Of a stretch of 64,000 nucleotides of DNA, positions 51,162-60,217 are shown piece by piece. Both the position numbers and the translations under genes were made by a program. The stretch is from Sulfolobales archaeon (GTDB lineage: Archaea; Thermoproteota; Thermoprotei_A; Sulfolobales; NBVN01). The first letter of the stretch is position 1, and each line of letters opens with the position of its first letter. Location: positions 302,762 to 366,761 of the forward strand of contig JAOAKA010000001.1 of the NCBI GenBank assembly GCA_026413885.1, read 5' to 3'. Under the pieces are notes generated by a model. That model saw only the letters and a program-made list of their open reading frames with translations, had not been told where the DNA came from and did not search any database.

Positions 51162-52304
51162 CTGGGTTTCTGCGAGCTATGTGGTAGTAGCTCTAAAACT
51201 ATAAGTAACACTATAGGAGTTTGCGCAAACTGTCTTAGAAGTTGCGGTGAGAAGTCTCTGGAAGTAGCACGTAGAGCTCATAGAGACTATAGAGCAAGTA
51301 TGAAACTACCACTAGCAGTACCTAGGCACGGAGAGACAACGTGTAGAATCTGCATAAATGAGTGTTCTATATCTGAAGGCTCACGCGGATACTGCGGTTT
51401 CTGGACTGTGAAAAACGGGACTCTAAACCCTATCACATCAGACCCTAGCGTAGGCCTCGTCTTCTGGTACTACGATCCCCACCCTACAAACTGTGTTGCT
51501 GGACCACTCTGCCCAGCAAACACATCGAGAGGATATCCACAGTTCACTAAGTCTAAAGGAGTTGAAGTAGGCTATTACAACCTAGCTGTTTTCTATACTG
51601 CGTGCAATCTTAACTGCTTATTCTGCCAGAACTGGGAGCACAAGGCTATTCTAGCTGAAGATAGGTTGAAATCTAGATATAGAAAAACAGTAGGCGAACT
51701 TGTTGAAGAAGCTTTAAATAGGAGAGTTACCTGTGTTTGTTACTTTGGAGGAGATCCAGCACCTCAGATACATCACGCACTAGCAGCTTCTAGAAAAATT
51801 CTCGCCGAGAAGAATTCAGATGATGTAAAGAGGATCTGTTGGGAAACTAACGGACTCGAGAATACAGCAATTATGAAGCAGATGGCGGAACTCAGTCTAG
51901 TTTCCGGCGGTATAGTGAAGATCGATTGGAAAGCTTGGAGTCCGGAAGTCTATGAAGCACTAACTGGTGTAGATGGTCGAAAAGCTATTGAGAGACTTAC
52001 AACTAATGTTAAGCTAGTGTCGAGTCTAGCTAAAGACCGTAGTGAACCCCCACTATTAGTCATAAGCACACTCCTAGTTCCCGGATACGTAGACGAGTAT
52101 GAAGTCGGTAAGATAGCTGAGTTTCTAGCTTCAGTAGATAGTGAAATACCACTCATACTTCTCGCATTCCATCCAGACAATGTATTGCGAGATTTACCAC
52201 CAACGAGTAGAAGACATGTTGAAGCTGCTCAAAGAGAAGTTCTTAGTGCCGGTCTCAAGGAGGTCTACATAGGTAACGTGTGGCTTCTAGGAAACTATTA
52301 CTAG
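51162..52304 (+). CDS. Radical SAM protein (PflA-like archaeal family)
   Basis: CNLNCLFCQNWEHK radical SAM motif, CYFGGDPAPQ; N-terminal CELCG and CANC; proposed CTG start (track 51117). Confidence 0.9.
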   Translation: MGFCELCGSSSKTISNTIGVCANCLRSCGEKSLEVARRAHRDYRASMKLPLAVPRHGETTCRICINECSISEGSRGYCGFWTVKNGTLNPITSDPSVGLVFWYYDPHPTNCVAGPLCPANTSRGYPQFTKSKGVEVGYYNLAVFYTACNLNCLFCQNWEHKAILAEDRLKSRYRKTVGELVEEALNRRVTCVCYFGGDPAPQIHHALAASRKILAEKNSDDVKRICWETNGLENTAIMKQMAELSLVSGGIVKIDWKAWSPEVYEALTGVDGRKAIERLTTNVKLVSSLAKDRSEPPLLVISTLLVPGYVDEYEVGKIAEFLASVDSEIPLILLAFHPDNVLRDLPPTSRRHVEAAQREVLSAGLKEVYIGNVWLLGNYY

Positions 52305-52335
52305 CCCGAGAAGCCTACTTCTGAACTCAGTAGAC

Positions 52336-53052
52336 TCAGGCCTCTCTCCTTCGATCCGGTCTTTTCAATTTTCCTTGAACAACATTCTCCACAGGCTCTG
52401 AAGGATCTAAGACTACTTTAAAGAATAACCCAGTTCTACCCACATCATCTCTCCGGCTTAAGATTCTTATTCTCTCGGTGACAGTATCTACACTGATCCC
52501 CAATAGTTTAGCTACGTAGTGCTCGTAACCTACAACTGGAGCTGCTCGATGGCCTCCCTCGGTGGGAACTACTAAAATTAAAGACTTAGTTACTCCAGGC
52601 ACTCTAATATCTTTAACTAGCTCTTCGTAGGATATCCCGCCCCCAAATTTGTAGAATTCAGTCTCTCTAGGATTTAGCTTCTCTAAAGGAATAGACACAG
52701 CTATATCACCGCTAGAACTAAGCTCGTAGATAACTCTCATAGTCGATGTAGGTGTAGCTCTCAAAACGATTTTCCTATAAACCTTTAGTCCCCACCTATC
52801 TAAACATGCTTCAAAAATAGCTGGAGAAGTAGTGTGTAGTATCGCTATATCTACATCACTCTCACGATCTACATCACCTCTAGCTACAGAACCATGTAGA
52901 ATAGGTAGATAACTACACTGAACTAACACTTTCATTAAGTCAGCTGCGATACCTCTTAACTTCCTTAGAAGAAGCCACCTATGCTCATCATATACAACTT
53001 CTTTAAATTCTGGTGTTTTCAACACCTTATGCTTAGGATTTTTGTGATACAT
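52336..53052 (-). CDS. Nucleotidyltransferase-domain protein
   Basis: LHGSVARGDVDRESDVDIAI motif. Confidence 0.82.
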   Translation of the reverse strand: MYHKNPKHKVLKTPEFKEVVYDEHRWLLLRKLRGIAADLMKVLVQCSYLPILHGSVARGDVDRESDVDIAILHTTSPAIFEACLDRWGLKVYRKIVLRATPTSTMRVIYELSSSGDIAVSIPLEKLNPRETEFYKFGGGISYEELVKDIRVPGVTKSLILVVPTEGGHRAAPVVGYEHYVAKLLGISVDTVTERIRILSRRDDVGRTGLFFKVVLDPSEPVENVVQGKLKRPDRRREA

Positions 53053-53122
53053 GTATCTCCATCCAACACTACTCTATAGAAATTAAAGAATCCAACAGAA
53101 GTTATCGAAAACCGGCTATAGG

Positions 53123-53731
53123 TCAGCTAATTACTACCTGCTGTAAATCTTCTGGGGTATCTACATCAAATAAAACACCTAGATCATCAACATCTAGGTA
53201 GCGCACAAACTCTCCACACCTGGATATTAGGCCTTTAAGTCCTCGCTCATCTTCACTTATTTTCAATGCTTCTCTAATTAAATTCCCTAGAAGAACTAGA
53301 GGATGACCTCCCTTTCCGCGATATCTCGGAATTACGATACAATCACTACCGCAGAGTGAGCTTACTGAAGTGACTATATGTCTGAGGGTTTCAGTCTTTA
53401 TGAATGGAACGTCGGATGGGTGAATCGCTACCAGTTTAGAGTACTTAAGTAATCTCCTTACACCAGCGATAACGGATGTAGACATCCCCAAAGTGAAATT
53501 GGGATTGTAGATAAATTTAACCTCGAGATCAGCAAGTACTTCAACTATTCTTTCGTACTCGTATCCGACAACAACTACTATTTCATCGAAAACAGATGAG
53601 TTTAGAAACTTTCTCGCTGTAATCCTAACCATGAAATCCTCTCCAAACTCACTATCGAGAACTCTATAGAGCATCTTGTTGACGCCGAAACGTCTTGATT
53701 CACCAGCTGCTAGAAGTACAGCAGACTTCAA
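53123..53731 (-). CDS. MobA/MocA-like molybdenum cofactor nucleotidyltransferase
   Basis: LLAAGESRRFGVNKML, HPSDVPFI, GGHPLVL; adjacent to Mo hydroxylase. Confidence 0.87.
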   Translation of the reverse strand: MKSAVLLAAGESRRFGVNKMLYRVLDSEFGEDFMVRITARKFLNSSVFDEIVVVVGYEYERIVEVLADLEVKFIYNPNFTLGMSTSVIAGVRRLLKYSKLVAIHPSDVPFIKTETLRHIVTSVSSLCGSDCIVIPRYRGKGGHPLVLLGNLIREALKISEDERGLKGLISRCGEFVRYLDVDDLGVLFDVDTPEDLQQVVIS

Positions 53732-53963
53732 GACCTAGACCTAGGCGATATGTGGCTGTGAAACTTATAACGGAAATCTTCAAACTACGGAGACTCTCCA
53801 CTTACTTTAAGCTAGACAGCGGATGAGCTCTTGAATACTCCCTCACTCTTAATAGCTACTTATCTAGCTCCCTAGCCATAGCATGTCTTAATCAAAGCCG
53901 CATTTTGTAGATGTAGAGTCTCATAGCTATCTAAGTCTTAAGCTATTGAATAGCAGTTATAGG

Positions 53964-54446
53964 TTATCTAACTTGAGTTCTTCTCTCAAGAACCTTTTCG
54001 ATAGCCATCAAGACTCTGGGATACGTGCCGCAGCGACATAAATTCCCCTCTATAGCTTTGGCTATGTCCTCTCTAGAAGGCTTCAAAGAGTTTTCTAATG
54101 CCTTCTTGATGAACGCATATGAAGTTAGAGCCATAGCTGGACTACAGTAGCCACATTGTACAGCAAAGCTTTTACTGAACTCAGAAGCTAACTCCATGAA
54201 TAAGTCGTCCGACTGTAACCCCTCAACTGTAACTATATTACTTCCGTTGATTTGAACTGTTAGAAGTAGGCAGGAAACTACCGGTACATTGCTTACTAAG
54301 ACTGTACAAGCACCACACTCACCTCTTTCACAACCTCTTTTTACGCTCTTAATCCCCAATCTAAGCCTTAAAGTATCTAGAAGTACTTCATTGGGCTCTA
54401 CATCTACTTCAACGACACGTCCATTCAAAGTGAAGACTACACGCAT
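53964..54446 (-). CDS. Molybdenum hydroxylase small (2Fe-2S) subunit
   Basis: CERGECGACTVLVSNVPVVSC, CGYCSPAM, GNLCRCGTYPR. Confidence 0.95.
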   Translation of the reverse strand: MRVVFTLNGRVVEVDVEPNEVLLDTLRLRLGIKSVKRGCERGECGACTVLVSNVPVVSCLLLTVQINGSNIVTVEGLQSDDLFMELASEFSKSFAVQCGYCSPAMALTSYAFIKKALENSLKPSREDIAKAIEGNLCRCGTYPRVLMAIEKVLERRTQVR

Positions 54447-55309
54447 TACTCAACACCTAGAGCTCTACTGAGAGTGTCTAGAGTCAGCCTATGACTCATC
54501 TCCCTCCTATACCAAGACGTAGACCTAATGTCGTCTATAGGCGAGACCTCACCAGCAACAAATCTAGCTGCTTCTTCTACTAGCTTCATCTCAATTTTCT
54601 TACCTCTCAATACTTCCTCAGCTCTATAGGCTCTAATAGGTGTTGGAGCTACCGAGTTAAGCGCTATTCTAATGTCTTCAACAACGCTATTAGATATCTT
54701 AGCTGTAACTGCTACCGCAACTATAGACAGGGTAAATCCTCCTCTCCTACCTAGCTTCACATAGGACCACTTAGTCCAATTCGACTTCCTAACGACTATT
54801 TCCTTAAGGATTTCTCCATAGCCTATAGCCGTCTTTCTATATCCTGTGAAAAACTTAGATACGGGTACTACTCTAAGCCCACTCCTTCCAGCAATAGTGA
54901 GTTCAGCGTCGTATGCTAGTAGTGGTGGAGCTGTATCTGCTGCTGGTGAAGCAGTACATAAATTACCACCTATAGTAGCCAAATTCCTAATCTGCCAAGA
55001 CCCCATCGACTCTATAGCAGCTCTCAGTAAGGGTAAATTCTCAGAGATAGTGTGTGACTCCAGTATTTCTTGAAGTTTTGTGGCGGCTCCAATCCTAATA
55101 AACTCTCCAGCATCTACTATACCTCTAAGCTCTGCTATAGAGTTTATATCTATGAGTGCTCGCACTTTAGCTCTAGAGGTCTTTATATCTACTAAGAGAT
55201 CTGTCCCCCCGGCGACAATTTTAGAGCCTTCGATATTTAATAGTAGTTCTATAGCTTCTTCGAGAGTCTTAGGGCGGTAGTACTCTACTTTCGGAATACT
55301 GTAGTACAT
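54446..55309 (-). CDS. Molybdenum hydroxylase FAD-binding medium subunit
   Basis: IVAGGTDLLVD, TIGGNLCTASPAADTAPPLLA. Confidence 0.95.
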   Translation of the reverse strand: MYYSIPKVEYYRPKTLEEAIELLLNIEGSKIVAGGTDLLVDIKTSRAKVRALIDINSIAELRGIVDAGEFIRIGAATKLQEILESHTISENLPLLRAAIESMGSWQIRNLATIGGNLCTASPAADTAPPLLAYDAELTIAGRSGLRVVPVSKFFTGYRKTAIGYGEILKEIVVRKSNWTKWSYVKLGRRGGFTLSIVAVAVTAKISNSVVEDIRIALNSVAPTPIRAYRAEEVLRGKKIEMKLVEEAARFVAGEVSPIDDIRSTSWYRREMSHRLTLDTLSRALGVE

Positions 55310-55316
55310 AAATCGA

Positions 55317-57647
55317 TCACCTAGAACTGTCTCTTGTTAGAGAATATACTTTATCTAGGGTTAGAGGTAGCTCCGTAACTCGAATACCTAGTGCGTGACT
55401 TAAGGCGTTGGCTATGGCGGCCGGCATAGGTATGAAAGCCATTTCGCCAACTCCCTTAGCTCCGAAGGGTCCGTATTCCCAGAGATCTTCAACAAAGATT
55501 GCCTCCCTAATTACGGGAGTCTCATGAGATGTCGGTATAACGTAATCAGTTAGATTATCATTAATTATCCTCCCATCTTCTGAAATAACTAGTTTCTCCA
55601 TTAATGTGTAACCCAGTCCCTGCACTATAGCTCCTTCAACTTGGGTTTTAACAGCTTCTGGGTTAATTACTTTACCTACAGCTAGAGCTGGATGTACTTC
55701 CAGCACCCTCACCTTACCCGTAAAAGTATCGACTTCAACTTCAGCTACTACGGCTATAAAGCTAAATGCTGGATACGCGAAACCCTGTCCAACTTCATCG
55801 TTGAATACACCCTTCGGTAGGAAGAAGTAGCCTGTCGCTGAGAGGTCTACTCCCTTACTATATGCTAAAGCTATAAGTTCTTCCCATTTCATCTTAACCT
55901 TATCACCTACTACTACTTCACCACTAGACATCTTGATCTCTTCTTTCTGAACATTGAAGTATTCCGCAAGAAAGCTCTCTAACCTGCTCCTGATCTTTCC
56001 GGCTGCTACTAGTATTCCTATAGCACCTACACTAGTACCTCTCGAAGCATGTGTAGCTCCAGTGTCCGGCGCATCTGTTGTTCCGAAGACTATGTTGACC
56101 TTCTCGAACGGGCAGCCTAAAACTTCGGCTACGAGCTGTCTGTGGGAACTTGATGGGGAACCCTGCCCGATTTCCACTATGCCTGTGTAGACACTAACAG
56201 AACCATCTCGAGATATATGTATATAGGAATTAGACCAGTCCGGCACAGCTCTACTTGTGCTATTACCGTGCCAACCGACAGCTACTCCAATCCCCCTCCT
56301 AAATCGCCCTGCTCTACTCTCTTCATACATTCTTCTCTTAATTCTCCAGTTACTCTCACTAGCGAGCTTCTTTAGAGCGTCATATATACCTACAGACGAC
56401 ATCAACATCTGACCAGTTATAGTTTCACTGCTTGGTCTAAGCATGTTGATTAATCTGAGATCGATGGGGTCAAATCCCAGTTTCTCAGCTAGTTGATCCA
56501 TTTGAGCTTCAGCTGCAAATTGAACTGATGGATTTCCGAACCCTCGGAAAGACCCCTGTGGAACCTTGTTAGTATAGACACAGTAGCCGTCGATTTTAGC
56601 GTTAGGTACGTAGTATGGACCTGAAGAGTGCATTGTAGCTCTCCAGAGTATGAAGGGACCTCTATTAGCGTAAGCACCGGTATCGTGTACTATGGTTACC
56701 TCGATCGCAGTTAATTTACCGTCTTGCGTAGCTCCTGACTTATACCTTATTACAGTAGCTTCTCGCTTAGGGTGTATCTGCATAGAGTCTTCTCTAGTAT
56801 AATAGAGTAGTACCGGTCTTCTGAGGTGGTAGGCTGCTAGAGCTGCTCTCGCAGCTACTAGAGGACCTTCATCATCTTTTCCACCAAATCCTCCCCCGAT
56901 ATAGGGAGCTACGATCTTTACGTAGCTCGATGGAATTCCAAGAACTTTAGCCACTATCTTCTGACCTAGGTGTGGGTATTGAATTGTGGCTATCACGGTA
57001 ATTCTATTTTCTAGGTCAGGTATTGCGAGAGCTGCTTCCGGCTCCAAGTATGCGTGTTCCTGGTGGTGGGTTCTATAGGTATTCTCTACTACGACATCGG
57101 CCTTACTAAAGCCACTATCTACATCACCTTTCCTCACCCTAGTTTTAAAGGCTATGTTAGTTCCTAGTGCTTCGTGAACAAGGATGTCCTGTCTCTCCAT
57201 AGCTTCTAGAGAGTTGTAGAGAGCTGGTAGAGGGTCTACATCTAAAACTACTTCTTCTACTGCACTGTTAACTGTGTCTGGATCTCTACCGACTACTACT
57301 GCTACAGGTTCTCCATAGTATCTAACTTTTCTTTCTGCTAGAAGTGGTTGGTCAGGTATGGCGTAGCCAACCTGGTTTTCACCAGGGATATCGCGGTAGG
57401 TGAGAACTTGGTGGACCTTAGGGTTTTTCAGTATGTGGTCATAGCTTATCTTTCTAATTCTAGCGTGTGGAATTCTAGCTAGAGCCAGTCTAGCAACAAG
57501 AAATCCTTCTTCGAAGAAATCCTCAACGAATCTAGCTCTACCTAGTACTTTCTCAATTGAGTCTACTCTCTCGAGACTTTTTCCTACAGCGATAAATGAT
57601 TCAGCAACAAACCATCTCCTAATGATGATTTCAGGATCTTCAACCAT
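55317..57647 (-). CDS. Molybdenum hydroxylase large (molybdopterin) subunit
   Basis: YIGGGFGGKDDEG, PQGSFRGFGNPSVQFA, EIGQGS, GAKGVGEMAF. Confidence 0.95.
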   Translation of the reverse strand: MVEDPEIIIRRWFVAESFIAVGKSLERVDSIEKVLGRARFVEDFFEEGFLVARLALARIPHARIRKISYDHILKNPKVHQVLTYRDIPGENQVGYAIPDQPLLAERKVRYYGEPVAVVVGRDPDTVNSAVEEVVLDVDPLPALYNSLEAMERQDILVHEALGTNIAFKTRVRKGDVDSGFSKADVVVENTYRTHHQEHAYLEPEAALAIPDLENRITVIATIQYPHLGQKIVAKVLGIPSSYVKIVAPYIGGGFGGKDDEGPLVAARAALAAYHLRRPVLLYYTREDSMQIHPKREATVIRYKSGATQDGKLTAIEVTIVHDTGAYANRGPFILWRATMHSSGPYYVPNAKIDGYCVYTNKVPQGSFRGFGNPSVQFAAEAQMDQLAEKLGFDPIDLRLINMLRPSSETITGQMLMSSVGIYDALKKLASESNWRIKRRMYEESRAGRFRRGIGVAVGWHGNSTSRAVPDWSNSYIHISRDGSVSVYTGIVEIGQGSPSSSHRQLVAEVLGCPFEKVNIVFGTTDAPDTGATHASRGTSVGAIGILVAAGKIRSRLESFLAEYFNVQKEEIKMSSGEVVVGDKVKMKWEELIALAYSKGVDLSATGYFFLPKGVFNDEVGQGFAYPAFSFIAVVAEVEVDTFTGKVRVLEVHPALAVGKVINPEAVKTQVEGAIVQGLGYTLMEKLVISEDGRIINDNLTDYVIPTSHETPVIREAIFVEDLWEYGPFGAKGVGEMAFIPMPAAIANALSHALGIRVTELPLTLDKVYSLTRDSSR

Positions 57648-57723
57648 CCTTAATACCCATAATATACTGCACCGGGCACTCGCCTTTATATTTGCTCTTC
57701 AAAATTACACCGGTGTAGAGTGA

Positions 57724-58143
57724 ATGTATGTTCGAGAACCTACTTATGTAGTAAGCTATATGTTTAAGAGAATACTAGTTCCTATCGACGGCTCTTCACA
57801 CAGCATTAAAGCTCTAGATGTCGCTTTAGACTTCGCGAAGAGATACGGCTCAGTAATAACAGCCTTCATAGTAGATGATGGAAATATAGGACCTATAGAA
57901 AAAGTTCGCGAAGTAGTAGAATCGATCTCTAGGAAAGCTGGAGTAAGCATCGAATTCAAGATCGCTAAACTAGACCCGACGACATCTATTTCAACAGCTA
58001 TAGTTGAAGAAGTCTCAAGAGGGGGTTACGACCTCGTTGTCGTATCTGCTAGGGGGAGAACAGTAAATCCAGAATTAATCATAGGGTCAGTTACTCTTTC
58101 GGTAGTTGTAAATGTGCCTGTCTCAGTGTTCGTAGTAAGATAG
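57724..58143 (+). CDS. UspA-family universal stress protein
   Basis: FKRILVPIDGSSHSIKALDVA, GSVTLSVVVNVPVSVFVV; ATG at 57760 is a plausible start. Confidence 0.92.
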   Translation: MYVREPTYVVSYMFKRILVPIDGSSHSIKALDVALDFAKRYGSVITAFIVDDGNIGPIEKVREVVESISRKAGVSIEFKIAKLDPTTSISTAIVEEVSRGGYDLVVVSARGRTVNPELIIGSVTLSVVVNVPVSVFVVR

Positions 58144-58265
58144 CAGAATTGAAAACATGTAAACATATCTCCAGCACTATCGTTTAAACTACACACCGCA
58201 GTGTCTTAGTTAACGCATAGTGAGTAGTAATAAACTTGAGGCTTCAACTATTTGTGGTGTTAGTA

Positions 58266-58985
58266 CTGAAAATATTTCCAGAATACCTGCTATACCTAGC
58301 GAGACCTAATAGAAGTATTTCTAACTTAGTAAAAACACTCTATAAGTGTGGAGAAAACAGTAAAGCTGTGTTCGTAGTTAAACCTTCTGTAGTACCAGTC
58401 TGGCTCTATAGTAGACGAATAGCTAACATCGCTATTCCACCATCATCTATAGTGGTAGACTACAGCGTCTTAGAGACATGTAATATAGAAGAACCCGACT
58501 ACAGAGTTGCTGAAGAAGTTTGGATCGATGGGAAGTCTTTTCCCCTAACTGAAGATATATCTAGAAAAAGAGAAAACTGCCTTCTAGTAGACACTCTTGA
58601 AGAGGTATTCGGTAGCTTAAGTAATAGTGGAAGATGCTACGTAGTCTGTGAATACGAAATGCGCGAACTCCTCAAGATTCTCTTAAACCCTGTTGTTTCC
58701 GATTTGAGTACACTGAGAGAAGTAGATAGAGTAAGAGTGGAAGGCTTCATAAGCACTTTCTGGTCTACACACCCAGTGCTCTACGGTCTTAGATTAGACA
58801 GCAAGATGGATCTCGAAGTAGTAAATATAGATAAGACCCTTCTAAGACACTACGTAAAGACTCTAGCGTTTCTAGATCGCTACGTGCTCCTCTCTGAAGT
58901 TCCTTACTCTAATTCAATACTGTTTACTGGATACAGTAGAGAACTTCTAGAAGCAGCTGTTCGAGCAGTTCTATACTCGTGCTAG
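58266..58985 (+). CDS. Hypothetical protein, proposed CTG start
   Basis: GGTG TTAGTA CTG; long ORF, family unrecognised (track TTG at 58236). Confidence 0.6.
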   Translation: MKIFPEYLLYLARPNRSISNLVKTLYKCGENSKAVFVVKPSVVPVWLYSRRIANIAIPPSSIVVDYSVLETCNIEEPDYRVAEEVWIDGKSFPLTEDISRKRENCLLVDTLEEVFGSLSNSGRCYVVCEYEMRELLKILLNPVVSDLSTLREVDRVRVEGFISTFWSTHPVLYGLRLDSKMDLEVVNIDKTLLRHYVKTLAFLDRYVLLSEVPYSNSILFTGYSRELLEAAVRAVLYSC

Positions 58986-59263
58986 AGAATAGCTACTTCA
59001 GCTCCCGCGAGTTGTCCAGGTATGTTTCTATTGAATACAGCTATGACTACACCATTCTTTCCGGTTCCATGAGCCCTTACTATTTTCCCTAGATATGTGT
59101 TTCCGTAACTATCTACTACCTTCACCTTACGGCCTATGAATGAGTGAATACTTGAGGAGGTTGATAGAATCTTTATGTAGACTTGATCTACATACTGCCT
59201 ACTAGAACCTCTCCTATACCCCAAAACTATCCCTAGAGTCTTTGACTCAGTTGCGCCGCACAC
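58982..59263 (-). CDS. Ribosomal protein eL33 (L35Ae)
   Basis: GIVLGYRRGSSRQYVDQVYIKI...IGRKV...GKIVRAHGTGKNGVVIAVFNRNIPGQLAGAEV; GAGGTG TATACT GTG start. Confidence 0.88.
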   Translation of the reverse strand: MCGATESKTLGIVLGYRRGSSRQYVDQVYIKILSTSSSIHSFIGRKVKVVDSYGNTYLGKIVRAHGTGKNGVVIAVFNRNIPGQLAGAEVAIL

Positions 59264-59430
59264 AGTATACACCTCTAGATATGAAAATCTCGAGAATATA
59301 AAGTTAAACAAAAATCAGCCCTCTGTTTAAAGCTACGAAGATCTGCCGTAGGAGAGATAGCTTCAGGTGTTATACAGTGTTTAAAACTTTGCTATAAAAC
59401 TCTGCTAGTTAATTCACTAAGGGCGTAACA

Positions 59431-60141
59431 TTGAGTGTTATGAAGGTAAAAACCCAGGATGTCCCAGGATATTTATACTATATATCGCTAGCAGAACAGA
59501 GACCTTCCACAGTAGCTCTCCACGCTTTCAATCAAAAACCTGAGGACATCGAACAGTATTCTAAGGAACTCGCTGCTCTAGGAATAGTAGTGCTATCTCC
59601 CCGCTATACAGATGCCAGTGATGGTGTTGCTGTTGCTCTAAGAGCTCTAAAGAAACTTAAAACCTTAAGTAGTGTAGACCAAGAGAGATTAGGACTCTTC
59701 GGGATTTCTCTAGGTGGTACAGTAAGTCTGCTAGCATCTACACAAGAAAAAGTGAGATTTGTTGTAAGTATCGGTGGGTGGGTAGACCTAGCAGATCTCT
59801 GTAGATTTCTCTCTAAGTTCCCTCACGGAAGCTCTCAGAAGTATATAGCAGATCTAGTCAGATCTACCTTAGGAGATCCCGAAGAAAATAGAGAGATCTA
59901 CGAGTTAGCTAGCCCGATAACTTATGCAGATAAAATCTCTGGAAGTGTGTTGCTAATTCATGGCTCAGAAGACTCTATGGTGCCTGTCTCGCAATCAGAA
60001 GCCATGTACAGAAAGCTCAGAGAGTTAGGATACGATGTCGAATATCGAGTGATAGAAGGAGGGGGCCACACTCTACTAGGCAAGGAGAGCTTAGTAATTG
60101 ATATAGTGTCAAAGTTTTTAAAAGCTAGGAATATAGTGTAG
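59431..60141 (+). CDS. Dienelactone hydrolase-like alpha/beta hydrolase
   Basis: GLFGISLGGTVSLL, LLIHGSEDSMVP, EGGGHT. Confidence 0.88.
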   Translation: MSVMKVKTQDVPGYLYYISLAEQRPSTVALHAFNQKPEDIEQYSKELAALGIVVLSPRYTDASDGVAVALRALKKLKTLSSVDQERLGLFGISLGGTVSLLASTQEKVRFVVSIGGWVDLADLCRFLSKFPHGSSQKYIADLVRSTLGDPEENREIYELASPITYADKISGSVLLIHGSEDSMVPVSQSEAMYRKLRELGYDVEYRVIEGGGHTLLGKESLVIDIVSKFLKARNIV

Positions 60142-60217
60142 CTAGCTGAGCCGAGATTAACATTTGTTAAACCCTAGTTTTTAACTGTTCGATGTGTTAA
60201 GATTTTGGGTAATCTAT

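Noticed and set aside
55317-57647. Annotation as aerobic CO dehydrogenase large subunit CoxL
   Set aside because: Form I AYxCSFR motif absent; sequence reads GSFRGFG
55317-57647. CTG near the Mo hydroxylase large-subunit start (GATGGTTGAAGATCCTG and TTGTTGCTGAA)
   Set aside because: These CTGs are out of frame; the ATG start is adequate
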